Part shown: positions 8,325-17,540 of the stretch, one piece after another
Layout: each line of letters opens with the position of its first letter
How positions within the stretch are numbered: the stretch's first letter is position 1
From: Candidatus Fukatsuia endosymbiont of Tuberolachnus salignus
GTDB lineage: Bacteria; Pseudomonadota; Gammaproteobacteria; Enterobacterales; Enterobacteriaceae
Reading direction: 5' to 3'
DNA: 64,000 nt
Assembly: GCF_964030845.1 (NCBI RefSeq)
Contig: NZ_OZ034983.1
Coordinates: forward strand, 2,294,001-2,358,000
Position numbers and translations under genes: made by a program
Notes under the pieces: generated by a model
Seen by the model: the letters and a program-made list of their open reading frames with translations, nothing else
Database searches by the model: none
Told to the model about the DNA's origin: nothing

Positions 8325-8944
8325 ATGGAACAACGAACAGAAGCCTGGTTTGCTGCAAGATGCGGCAAGGTCACAGCCAGCAAATTGGCAGAGGTGATGG
8401 CAAAAGTAAAAACAGGCGACGCAGCAACGCGAAAAAAATACAGGGCCGAGCTGATTTGCCAGCGTCTGACGGGGAAACGGGGAGACACCTTTGTCACGCT
8501 CGATATGAAGCACGGGACGGCACTGGAACCCGTCGCCCGTGAGGCTTACATCTTGCGTGAATTTGCAGTAGAGGTCACGGAGGTCGGTCTCGTCGACCAC
8601 CCCACTATTGAGGGGTTTGCGGCCAGTCCCGACGGATTGGTTAATGAGGATGGCCTGATCGAGATTAAATGCCCCAAAACCTGGACGCATCTGAAAACGA
8701 TAAGAACAGGTGAACCAGAAAAAAATACCGCCTGCAAATGCACGCACAAATGCTGTGTACGGGGCGTCGATGGTGTGACTTTGTCAGTTATGACAATCGA
8801 CTGCCTGACACATTAGCCTACTTCAAAAAGCGCATTCACTTTGATGAAGCGCTGGGCAAGGAAATTGAAACCGAAGTGCGAAAATTTCTGCAGGAACTTG
8901 AACGTGAAATCGAACAGATTAAAACCTATGGGCGGGTAGCATGA
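8325..8944 (+). pseudogene. yqaJ-like nuclease, right copy, frameshifted
   Basis: The frame matches the left copy from MEQRTEAWF through ASPDG and EIKCP, then loses one base near 8715-8730. Translation would stop at 8816. The C-terminal part (MHAQMLCTGRRWCDF...) continues in another frame to 8944. The catalytic motifs precede the break, but the missing C-terminal third probably removes function. Confidence 0.8.
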
Positions 8945-9085
8945 AGAGGGTGTCTTCATCCCTCTGATCCTATGTTTCCAAAGAGGTCATCATATTGTCT
9001 GAAAGGTCATTAAACGACAACCCAAATAGGTGTTTAGCGAAAATTTCGCTAATAAATATTCCCTCTGTCAACGCTAAAAATCGAC

Positions 9086-10155
9086 ATGAATATTCAAGAA
9101 TTTATCAGTCATTATAAAAACCACCCCGTTCTGTTTATAGGTACCGGCTTTAGCTTACGTTACCTTAAAAATGCCTATAGCTGGGATGGGCTATTATCAA
9201 AGATTTCCTTGGAGTTAACCGACAATGCTGAATTCTATTATGATCTCAAAGCGTCCTGTATGCTATCTGGTGTTTGTCACTTTGATCGCCTGGCGACAAA
9301 ATTAGAAAAAGAATTTAATCAACGTTTATCTAAAGAGAGAGACGGTAAATTTAAAGAGATTAATACTGTTTTTATGAAAACATGAAAAAAAATATTAAAT
9401 TAAGTCGATTTAAAATATACATTTCATCCCTATTCTCTCAATTGAAGATAAGAGAAGAGCGGCAGGAAGAAATCAGTGACCTGATTAAAGCAAGGAAAAA
9501 TATGGGTTCTGTTATAACAACCCACTACGATGGATTGATAGAGAAGTTTTTTAATTTTACCCCATTAATAGGAAATGACATATTACTCAGTAATCCCTAC
9601 GGGTCAGTTTACAAAATTCACGGGTGTGCCCAAGACCCTTGCAATATCATCATAACGCATGAAGACTATGCCCATTTTAATAATAAATACGAATTAATCA
9701 GGTCTCACCTGCTTTCTTTATTTATCCATAATCCCATAGTATTTATAGGTTATAGCATAAGCGACCAAAATATTAAATATTTACTTAAAACGGTGTTTTC
9801 CTATGTGAATGTGAACACTGAATTAGCGAAGAGAATTCGTGATAATTTTTTATTGATTGAATATCAGAAAGGGACCGACTCGATAGACATCACTGAACAT
9901 GACATAGAAATAGAAGGTATGGCAACGATACGGATCAATAAAATCAAAACGGATAACTATAAAGCAATTTATGACGCCCTGTCTCGTCTTGTTCTTCCTG
10001 TCTCAGCAAGGGATATCAGGAAAGTACAAAAAGTGTGGAACACAATAATAAGCGGCGGAGAAATTAAGGTAAAAATAACGGAAAACATCGACGATCTAAA
10101 AAATGAGGAGAGGGTTATTGCTGTTGGTTCAGAAAAAACCCTCTCCTATGAATGA
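9086..10155 (+). pseudogene. SIR2-domain protein (probable phage-defence type), split by a 1-nt frameshift
   Basis: Two overlapping frames together read as one protein of about 356 residues. The first (9086-9385) starts MNIQEFISHYKNHPVLFIGTG, where GTGFS is the NAD-binding glycine motif of SIR2-like domains. The second (from 9382) carries SVITTHYDGLIEKFF, YGSVYKIHG with the SIR2 catalytic His, then ITHEDYAHF and PIVFIGYSISDQNI, all typical of the SIR2_2 family. The frame breaks in a run of five T (9369-9373); six T would give a continuous protein (VFYENMKKN). SIR2-domain proteins of this kind deplete NAD+ on phage infection. The left arm lacks this gene, so it is cargo. Confidence 0.75.
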
Positions 10156-10241
10156 GAACGAAATCTGAGATGAGGCAAAATTATTTCAGTATCATTGATG
10201 AGGCGAAGGGTAAAATGGTAGAGTCATTGAATAAATAAAAA

Positions 10242-10511
10242 ATGCAATCTAACCCGTTTTTTTCTGTTTTTGCATTTAGCGCTATTTGTTCTTTTCTGGA
10301 TAATGTTGACTGTTTAAAAGCACAACAACTTAAAAAAGTCAATGAACATTTTCAACGTATAGAGCAAATCTGTAAAAATAGCCCTACCTCCCTACGCGCC
10401 ATTTTATGTGATAACGCTATCTCTGACGCTAGAAAAGAAAATTGTATCATTTATAGCGTATATCGTGACCAGATCCCACTCAACGAAGTGAGAGAACATT
10501 TATTATCCTAA
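10242..10511 (+). CDS. Hypothetical protein (89 aa) in the SIR2 cargo
   Basis: The 89-residue product (MQSNPFFSVFAFSAICSFLD...) is present only in the right arm, downstream of the SIR2 gene in the same direction. A 22-codon frame (10170-10238, MRQNYFSIIDEAK) lies between the two. There is no recognisable family; the N-terminus is mildly hydrophobic and the middle is helical in character (LKKVNEHFQRIEQICK). It could be a partner of the SIR2 protein, but nothing beyond position supports that. Confidence 0.4.
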   Translation: MQSNPFFSVFAFSAICSFLDNVDCLKAQQLKKVNEHFQRIEQICKNSPTSLRAILCDNAISDARKENCIIYSVYRDQIPLNEVREHLLS

Positions 10512-10616
10512 AAAAAATGAGACGCCTTACCGTAGATTACTGTGTCTTTATGATTATAAGATATCAAGTCAAATCCAAAGCGCCCGTTGAGCATTAAAAC
10601 CCTATGGAAAAGTGGC

Positions 10617-10706
10617 ATGAAGATAACGCCACTGAAAAAAAGTGATCGTTTAGCGGATGAAATACGCGTAGAGTTGCCTGTCGATAATATCGACGCCACA
10701 TTGTAG
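10617..10706 (+). CDS. 29-residue ORF, right copy
   Basis: The same 29-residue ORF as at 4009-4098, with Pro to Ala at one position. Upstream, about 30 bp resembling the yqaJ 3' end (ATTAAAAC-CTATGG-AA-GTGGC) is kept although yqaJ itself is 1.66 kb away, showing that the cargo entered at the yqaJ/ORF junction. Confidence 0.4.
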   Translation: MKITPLKKSDRLADEIRVELPVDNIDATL

Positions 10707-10731
10707 AGAATAATCACAGGGAGATTGCGCC

Positions 10732-11676
10732 GTGCCTCAGGTACCGAACCCACATGATGCAACATTTAGGAAGTGCATGAGCAATGTTAACGTTGCCCGT
10801 GATTTCCTACAGTTCCACTTACCGCCTGAAATCAAGGAGCAATGCGATTTTTCTACGTTGAAGATCGAACCGGGTTCATTCATTGAGCCGAATTTGAGAC
10901 AACATTATTCTGACATTGTTTATTCACTCAAAACGAAGGAGGGTAAGCGTTGCTACATTCATTGTCTCATCGAACATCAAAGCACGCCAAAAAAATTAAT
11001 GGCTTTCCGCTTGTTCCGCTACAGTATTCCCATCATGCAACAGCATCTTGACCAAGGCCATGACGAGTTGCCGGTGGTAATACCGATCCTCTTTTATCAT
11101 GGAGAAACAAGCCCTTATCCCTACAGTATGGATTGGCTGGATTGTTTTGCTGACAGAGACTTAGCACAAAGAGTCTATTCTCAGCCTTTTCCTTTGGTGG
11201 ATGTGACCACGATACCCGATGAAGAAATCTTGACTCACCGCAGTGTTGCTCTTCTTGAATTAGTACAAAAGCACATTTATGCGCGTGATATCATAGTGAT
11301 AAGTCAGTCTATTGCACATTTACTGAATACGGGTTATACAGAGAGTGAACTGGTTAAGACATTAATGTATTATATTGCTCAGAGAGGAAAAACAGCGGAT
11401 ACACCGCAATTTTTCAAAACGATTGTGGAGCACGCACCGACTTACAGTGAGGACATCATGACGATTGCACAAGACCTGAGAAGAGAGGGCCGTGAGGAAG
11501 GCATGCAACAGGGCATGCAACAGGGCATGCAACAGGGCATGCAACAGGGACGTCAGGAAAGAAACACAGAAATTGCCAAAGCGCTTCTTAAGAATGGTGT
11601 GGATAGGGCTTTGGTTAAAACATCTACTGGACTTTCTGACCAAGATATTGAAGATATTGAAGTATTGCTACATTAA
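10732..11676 (+). CDS. Rpn-family recombination-promoting nuclease, right copy
   Basis: This intact 314-residue protein starts at GTG 10732 behind AGGGAG. It has the family N-terminus PNPHDATFRKCMSNVNVARD and the core HYSDIVYSL...YIHCLIEHQST (about residues 60-86) with the expected catalytic D and E-x-Q. The C-terminus has four GMQQ units and the tail TGLSDQDIEDIEVLLH. The body differs greatly from the left-arm Rpn protein, while the repeat, tail and flanking DNA match closely. It is followed by a terminator at 11774. Confidence 0.75.
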   Translation: MPQVPNPHDATFRKCMSNVNVARDFLQFHLPPEIKEQCDFSTLKIEPGSFIEPNLRQHYSDIVYSLKTKEGKRCYIHCLIEHQSTPKKLMAFRLFRYSIPIMQQHLDQGHDELPVVIPILFYHGETSPYPYSMDWLDCFADRDLAQRVYSQPFPLVDVTTIPDEEILTHRSVALLELVQKHIYARDIIVISQSIAHLLNTGYTESELVKTLMYYIAQRGKTADTPQFFKTIVEHAPTYSEDIMTIAQDLRREGREEGMQQGMQQGMQQGMQQGRQERNTEIAKALLKNGVDRALVKTSTGLSDQDIEDIEVLLH

Positions 11677-11773
11677 GGTGTCTTAACACCTGCTATACCC
11701 GGACGGGCTGAATGATGATTCAGCCTCGGGGAATATTTCGTTAAAGGTGTTAAATACCTTTAACTAGCGAATG

Positions 11774-11802
11774 CCGCATACGCAAGTAGTGCGGTTTTTT
11801 TA
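11774..11802 (+). terminator. Rho-independent terminator after right Rpn-type gene
   Basis: CCGCA...TGCGG stem followed by seven T residues, mirror image of 2864-2893. Confidence 0.6.
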
Positions 11803-12037
11803 CGCCCATAGTGTGTTATGGGTCAGATAGTGAGCAATTATACACCTTCAATAAAACTAAATTCACCTTTAGCCTGCCGTCTTTGTGACTGTTTCAAAGA
11901 TGGGATGGTATTCGTTAATTTTGTTAATAGAAGCAAAGCCCAACCCCCCGCTGACGCAACATCAAAGCTTAATTAATCTTCCGCTCCGGTAACGTACCGG
12001 AGGTCATTAATCGCAATTCACTTGCAAGGAATTCTCC
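11803..12037. other. Intergenic region upstream of right rha copy
   Basis: Mirrors the left-arm intergenic DNA and presumably holds the rha promoter. The hairpin corresponding to 2943-2962 lies at 11705-11724. No gene seen. Confidence 0.4.
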
Positions 12038-12802
12038 ATGTCAAATGTCATCACTATCTATCAACAGGTAAAAATGTCTAGCCGTGAAATTGCTCGACTA
12101 ACGGGTAAACAGCATAAACATGTTCTCGATGATTGTCGCAAAATGTTCGAATCGATCAACATTCAATCGGCCGAGTTTTCGGCTGATTATAAAGACACCA
12201 GTGGTCGCACCTATCAAGAGTATTTGCTTGACCAGGATTTAACCATGACACTGGTCATGGGTTACAGTATTCAATTTCGCCATAGAGTCGCCACTCGCTG
12301 GCGAGAGCTGGAAGAGAAAGCAACGCGGCCTGTCTGCATATTACCTAATTTCGAAGACCCCCCTGTTGCGGCTATAGCATGGGCAGAATAGTTTCGTGAA
12401 AAAACCAGGTTAGTTTTAGTGAACAAAGAACAGGAAGCGGAATTACAGGAGTTGAAGAACCTGTTTAAGGAAGGAATAACGACCACTCAGTTTTGCAAAA
12501 TGCTCAACGGTATTAACACACAACAGATTAATCACTGTTTGGCAGAAAGGAATTGGCTTTATAACGAAAGTAAATCCCATACCCGGTGGCGTGCAACCTC
12601 TTATGCGCGTGACCGATATTTAACGGAACATCAACATAAAATCAGCATTCATAACGGTGATGACTTTATCAAGTACCAACCGGTTTTATTGCGCAAGGGC
12701 GCAATCCGATTATTTGACCTCTACCGCAAAAATAAGTTGCCAATGAAAACCCATTGGGACGGGCAATTTACACACACCAAAGAACTCAATATTGCGTCAT
12801 AA
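12038..12802 (+). pseudogene. Rha-family regulator, right copy with in-frame stop
   Basis: Same length and layout as 1864-2628, but the codon after AIAWAE is TAG (12389-12391), where the left copy reads CAG (Gln). The downstream frame stays open to 12802 with no further breaks, so the stop is a single substitution. The N-terminal Rha domain alone (117 residues) might still be made. Confidence 0.8.
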
Positions 12803-12969
12803 ATCATAAACCCACGGAGTCACTCACCATGAAAACATAAATAGCTACAACAAGTTGCAAATAGCGACGGTGACGCAATCACCGTTTTATATCACTTAAC
12901 CCTAGCGCTAACAGAGATGGCAGCAACCACCCCTGTCAGCTAACCACCACAACCTCATGGGAGGCTACA

Positions 12970-13236
12970 ATGGCTAACATCGATATTACCCAATTTCCTG
13001 AATTACGGGAAGTGTTTCCTGAATTAACACCGGTGCAATTTGAAACGGCGATGCTTTTCGCGTTAGGCGTATCACAAAAAGACATCGCTTTATTACGCTC
13101 GGTATCCTATCCCGCAGTGAAACAGACGTTGGCAAGTGCAAAACTCAAATTTGAACCGTATTCTCTGCATGGTCTGTTTACCGTATTTCATGTCCGCCTT
13201 GCGCTTTTTGCTTTGAAGGGATGTAGAAAGCGATAG
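12970..13236 (+). CDS. HTH regulator (88 aa), right copy
   Basis: Intact sister of 1442-1705 with a GGGAGG ribosome binding site. The N-terminal 30 residues are almost identical; the helix-turn-helix and the C-terminus differ at many positions (ALLRSVSYPAVKQT; ALKGCRKR end). The concentration of changes near the recognition helix suggests that the two copies may recognise different operators. Confidence 0.6.
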   Translation: MANIDITQFPELREVFPELTPVQFETAMLFALGVSQKDIALLRSVSYPAVKQTLASAKLKFEPYSLHGLFTVFHVRLALFALKGCRKR

Positions 13237-13373
13237 CGTCTAGCATGATAAAAATAGAAAAGAGAGTCTCTCTCGTGGAGACTATTCCATTTTATTTTTC
13301 TAATTAGACTTTCGCACTGACTAAGTAATTTACCCTCTCCTAAATGGGCGTCATCCACAATGAAAGGGGCTGA

Positions 13374-14074
13374 ATGGAGTTAGGACAGATGATGAAAAAA
13401 ATAGCAAAGGTCTCAAGTTCATTGCCTCTGACATCAATGATGGAAAACAGTCAAGATGTTTGGGGAATAAAAGACAGTGACTCACGCTTTATTTATACCA
13501 ATCGTGCTTTTTTTGACTTTTTAAATTTGCCACAAGGATTTGATGTAATAGGACGACGTGATGATGAACTTCCTACGTGTATTGCAGAATTTGCTTTAAT
13601 AATTCAAAAACTGGAAAGAGAGGTTATAAAAAGCGGACAGAAAATTACCCTCATTAAAACGCATTTCTTTGGTCGTGAGCAGAAACTGCAACCTTATTTA
13701 TACGAAACCTTTCCGTTGCATAATAAAGAAAGAAATGCATCGGCACCGTTTTTTATGGCAGAAAATTGGCTATTATTTCACTGCCACACTACGTGGATAA
13801 GCTGACTGCCACGCTATTATTGGAACCGCCCTCGAATCTCTTCACACAATCTGAACTGAGGATAGTCTTTTATTTATTACGCACGATGAGTGCCAAGGAA
13901 ATAGGTAAAAAATTGGCACGTTCTCATCGCACAATAGAAAACAGAATTCGTATTCTATACCAAAAAGCGAAAGTGCATTCATTGCTGGACTTTAAACATT
14001 TTTGTCATCAAACCGGCTTTGACCGCACTGTTCCCCACGCGTTTATACGCCCCGGGATACAGTTTATTGAGTAG
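13374..14074 (+). pseudogene. PAS/LuxR-type regulator, right copy, frameshifted
   Basis: Starts MELGQMMKKIAKVSS and is in frame through the PAS-like part. A run of four A in the left copy is three A here (near 13727), so the frame shifts and stops at 13805. The C-terminal helix-turn-helix (FTQSELRIVFYLL...) continues in another frame to 14074. Confidence 0.75.
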
Positions 14075-14085
14075 GAGGTTTTCTT

Positions 14086-14229
14086 ATGAGCAACAGACAG
14101 AGCAGAGCGAGAAAACGCGAGTTAAAAGATAAGGTCTTGGAAGCTAAGCGAAATGAAAAGAAAAATTGGTTTAACCGATTAAGAAGTTGGTTTAAGACGA
14201 AAAAAAAGCCTAAACATCGATTGCCATAA
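14086..14229 (+). CDS. Small highly basic protein (47 aa), right copy
   Basis: ATG 14086 follows a GGAGG ribosome binding site. The sequence matches the left copy at nearly every residue (MSNRQSRARKRELKDK start, PKHRLP end). Homology between the arms stops at its end. Confidence 0.55.
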   Translation: MSNRQSRARKRELKDKVLEAKRNEKKNWFNRLRSWFKTKKKPKHRLP

Positions 14230-14558
14230 TATTCTCTACTCCGTTATTTATATAAGATTTTTATAACTCAATAACTTCATCCTGGCAGAGAGAGTTTGCC
14301 AGGGTTTTTTTATTCCTAAAATAAAAGTGGAAGCCAGTTGGATCCGGCACATCCCCGCTAACTCATGGGATTATCCATCGAGTTTGAATCACACAAGTGT
14401 AGGGTATCGACTGTATCAATTGATTGTGAAATTCATAGTAATATTAAATAATAATAGCTATTAATATAAATAAGGAGATTACATATCTCTAGCCATATCT
14501 AAAAGAAATCATCAATATTATGATGTTACATCATTAATATTCGTCGTGGGGTATGATT
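14230..14558. other. Intergenic AT-rich region with terminator and MITE-like scrap
   Basis: Holds the terminator at 14280-14312 and, at 14413-14431, a stretch matching the interior of the MITE at 17423-17522 in 17 of 19 positions (GTATCAATTGATTGTGAAA). The remainder is AT-rich and probably contains the promoter of the next gene. Confidence 0.4.
14280..14312 (+). terminator. Rho-independent terminator ending the right arm module
   Basis: CCTGGCA and TGCCAGG pair, followed by seven T residues. It lies about 50 bp after the 47-aa gene. Confidence 0.7.
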
Positions 14559-15254
14559 ATGTTTGCTACTGGTGCTAGTTCCGCAACCTTCTCACCAATT
14601 ACGTCTTCTACTGTATCAGAACCTGCTCAGATAGACCCTATAAAGAAAAGATTAGACACCCTAATTCAAGGAAAATATGTGCTGGTGTTTAGTGGATTTT
14701 CTGGTTCCGCCGGTTATGCAGATCCTGAATTATTTACCAATAAACTAAAAAGCATTCTACAAAACGCAGTTAAGGAACATGGCTACAACAATTTACTAGT
14801 TGTAGCAGGTGCCACGAGCAGTGGTATTGGAGAAGTCTATAAAATAGCAGAAGAGATGGAGATTCGTACTTTAGGTATCGTTTCTGAGCAAGCTAAAAAA
14901 CATCCTAAGGATATATCACCTTCTTGTAACGATGTGGTTTATATCCCTGATCCGGAAAACAATTGGAAAGTGCTATATGAGGAGAAAGAGGAGAAGAAAT
15001 CCTATATGGTCTACGTTTGTAAGGATAAAGGCGAATTTTATGCCCTTGGTGGTGGTGACGTGGCAGTAAGCGAGTTGATTGAAGCTGAATCGTCGGAGAT
15101 AAAAACTACAGTCTTAAAATTTGATAGACATCCAACCGACACGGAAAGTATATTGAAAGAAAATCCCGAAGCTGACCCTCACCCCGTGAACACTTATTAT
15201 GATAACGAAATAAAAGAAAGACCTATGTCAGACCTTTCTATAAAATACGCTTGA
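14559..15254 (+). CDS. Rossmann/SLOG-like protein (231 aa)
   Basis: The ATG at 14559 is preferred over 14553 because it lies 7 nt after GGGG. After a Ser/Thr-rich N-terminus (MFATGASSATFSPITSSTVS) there is a Rossmann-type core: GKYVLVFSGFSGSAGYADPE (about residues 37-56), NLLVVAGATSSGIGEVYKIAE (about 79-99), TLGIVSEQA, VVYIPD, and FYALGGGDVAVSELIEA (about 163-179). The last element resembles the GG-GT-x-E loop of the LOG/SLOG superfamily. SLOG proteins bind or process nucleotide derivatives. The N-terminus would also suit a type III secreted protein. Both calls are inference. It stands between the phage-like module and the integrase genes. Confidence 0.4.
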   Translation: MFATGASSATFSPITSSTVSEPAQIDPIKKRLDTLIQGKYVLVFSGFSGSAGYADPELFTNKLKSILQNAVKEHGYNNLLVVAGATSSGIGEVYKIAEEMEIRTLGIVSEQAKKHPKDISPSCNDVVYIPDPENNWKVLYEEKEEKKSYMVYVCKDKGEFYALGGGDVAVSELIEAESSEIKTTVLKFDRHPTDTESILKENPEADPHPVNTYYDNEIKERPMSDLSIKYA

Positions 15255-15622
15255 CCTTAAATTTTTTCTGCTCTTGAGTTGAAATCACCGCTGACCATTT
15301 AGACGATAACTAAGATTCTGATCTCCTTCTCCCTCTCCGTTCAGGCCCCCTCCAGGGGGCGAATAATTCACTGAACCAGGACAAAGTGTTGCCCCTAATA
15401 TGTACGTTATTGCGTAAGCAGCGCTGAAAACAGCGTTCTCATCGAATTTATAAAGCAGGCTACGAGTCAATCGGCTGAACATCGCGCAGAAAATTAGTCC
15501 CCTCACTGCCAGTTTCAACAAGTACATAAAACAAATAATCGTTCACCCACTCAACACTTTGCCTGCCAAGCCTGGGTTGAATGATTACGTTTTTAACATG
15601 GATAAAAAAAAAGAGGACAACC
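15255..15622. other. Intergenic region
   Basis: About 370 bp. The only structure seen is a short GC-rich hairpin (GCCCCCTCCAGGGGGC, about 15346-15361). It presumably holds the promoter of the xis/int pair. Confidence 0.3.
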
Positions 15623-15994
15623 ATGAATACTATAAGGCTTGATGATGAGTTATTTACTCTCACGCAAGCTGCTCACTTTCTACAAAAATCTCCTCGTACT
15701 GTGCGCCAGCTAATTAAATCACATCGGCTACGAGCGGGTAAAAGCGGGCAAAACGGTGGGGGTAATTTTGAAATCTTAAAATCAGCGTGTCTTGAATATA
15801 TCGACAACAACCAACATAATCAGGCCGTGAATGCAGAAGACGGCCTTATAGAAAGGACGACTAGATGGCACTTAAACAGAGGTACGGCGAATACTGGTAC
15901 TGTGATTTCGTTGAGGCGGGGAGTGGAAAAAGAGTTAGGCGCTGCCTTGAAACGACAGATAAAAAACAAGCGCAGGAGTTGTACGATCAGTTAA
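15623..15994 (+). CDS. Excisionase-like HTH protein
   Basis: From ATG 15623 the product is about 123 residues: MNTIRLDDELFTLTQAAHFL followed by KSPRTVRQLIKSHRLRAGK, a MerR/excisionase-type winged helix used to bend attachment-site DNA. The C-terminal half is basic. Its 3' end overlaps the integrase start (15865) by about 130 nt in another frame, which is seen in related xis-int pairs. A further in-frame start lies 42 nt upstream (15581) but the ATG at 15623 follows AAGAGGA. Confidence 0.6.
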   Translation: MNTIRLDDELFTLTQAAHFLQKSPRTVRQLIKSHRLRAGKSGQNGGGNFEILKSACLEYIDNNQHNQAVNAEDGLIERTTRWHLNRGTANTGTVISLRRGVEKELGAALKRQIKNKRRSCTIS

Positions 15995-16527
15995 AGGCAG
16001 AATCATGGAGAGTGCATAAGCTGGGTGATATTCCTGAACATACATTCGATGAGTCCTGTCTCCGCTGGTTGGTAGAGAAAGTACACAAACGCTCACTGGA
16101 TGATGACCGTACAAAGATAGAATTCTTCCTCAGCCATTTTTCTGGCAAACTTCTCTCCTGGCTCACGGAAGACAAAGTCATGGCAGTGGTGGCGAAAATG
16201 CCGAATAGGAAACATCGGCAAATATGGGAATTAAAAAGGGATGCAGCGATAAGGAAAGGCAAGCCGGTTCCAAAATACACAGAGAAACTGGTTTCAGCGG
16301 CGACACGTAGCCAGTATCTTTCATTTATCAGAAGCTTGTTGCGAGCCGCGGCTGACGAATGGAGATGGCTAAAACAGGCACCCCCGATCAAGGCCAAGAA
16401 ACCGCAAAACAAACGTATTCGTTGGCTTACTAAAGATGAAGCAACAACGCTAATAAACTGTATGCCGGATCAATTCCGGCCAATAGTCATTTTTGCTTTG
16501 GCGACCGGTTTACGTCGGTCAAACATT

Positions 16528-17540
16528 AGACCTCTTCGGAAACTCTGATTTATCTAATTTCCATGTTATAAATTGCTGCAATCAGATTAAATCGTAATCC
16601 AAAACGTTTTCGCCTGTTTCGATAACGATCTGATACGATTTTAAATCGTTTAATCATACCAATGACATTTTCGTTTAATACACGCTGGCTTGATAACTCA
16701 CGATTGTTGCGTTTATCTTCTTTTGTTAAGGGATTTTTCTTTGTCTTTTTCTTAGGCAACGCCGAGTTTGAATGGATCTTGCCAAGCCCTTGGTAACCTG
16801 TATCTGTCACTGTTTTGATTTCAGGATGTATTCGCACGCCAGACTCTTTGAACAACCTAAAATCATGACGCCTCCCATGAGTAAAGCTTGTACAGATGAC
16901 TGCTTTGCTTTTTTTATCGACGATCACTTGGGTTTTTAAGGTGGGTCGTTTCTTTTTTCCTGAGTAAAATTGCTTTTGTTTTTTTTGGATGTTCAATCGG
17001 CGTTTCTGTGGCATCAATAAGAACGAGCTCATACTCCCTATCACTTTTTAATAAAGCTTTGCGTCCAGAGAGTGCAAAATCAGGATGCTTTATTAGCGTA
17101 TTTTCTATCCATTTAATCGTTTCATAGCAGGTGCTCTCACTCACCCCATCGCTTCGGCTAACATGAAAATAAGTGCGATATTCCCGTAGATACTCAAGGG
17201 CCATTAATAAGCGATCTTCTAAACCCAGCTTGGGTTTCCGACCTCCTTTCCCTTGCTTACATTTATCTGCTTCATTCAATATCTTTATCACCTTTTCAAA
17301 TGTACTGCGTTTAACTCCGGTTAAGCGCCGAAATTTTTCCTCTTCCAATACCTTTATTTGTTCATATTTCATGGGGGCTCCTTGTTCAGGAGATTTTTAA
17401 CAACATTCCTACATGAATGCTATAGCAGGCGCCGTATCAGTTGATTATGAAAATTAGAAATAACATATTGATATTAATTAATATTTATTAACAAAAGTGA
17501 TCATGTTACATGGCGCCTGCTATAGTTTCCGAAGAGGTCT
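16528..17540 (-). mobile_element. IS5-family element, copy 1 (1,013 bp, contains a MITE)
   Basis: Perfect 17-bp terminal inverted repeats AGACCTCTTCGGAAACT and a 3-bp ATT target duplication (16525-16527, 17541-17543) define the ends. The transposase is in two overlapping frames on the minus strand: orfA 17372-16914 (HTH; LVLIDATETPIE with the first catalytic Asp) and orfB 17044-16550 (VTDTGYQG with the second Asp, NENVIGMIKRF with the Glu). They overlap at a run of eight A (16979-16986), the probable frameshift site. Without the inserted MITE the length matches copy 2. Confidence 0.9.
17423..17522. mobile_element. 100-bp MITE nested in the IS5-family element
   Basis: Ends in perfect 11-bp inverted repeats TAGCAGGCGCC/GGCGCCTGCTA with a TA target duplication (17421-17422, 17523-17524). 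It is absent from IS copy 2 at the same place, which proves the insertion. The TA target fits mobilisation by an IS630/Tc1-type transposase (inference). Interior AT-rich, no ORF. Confidence 0.85.
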
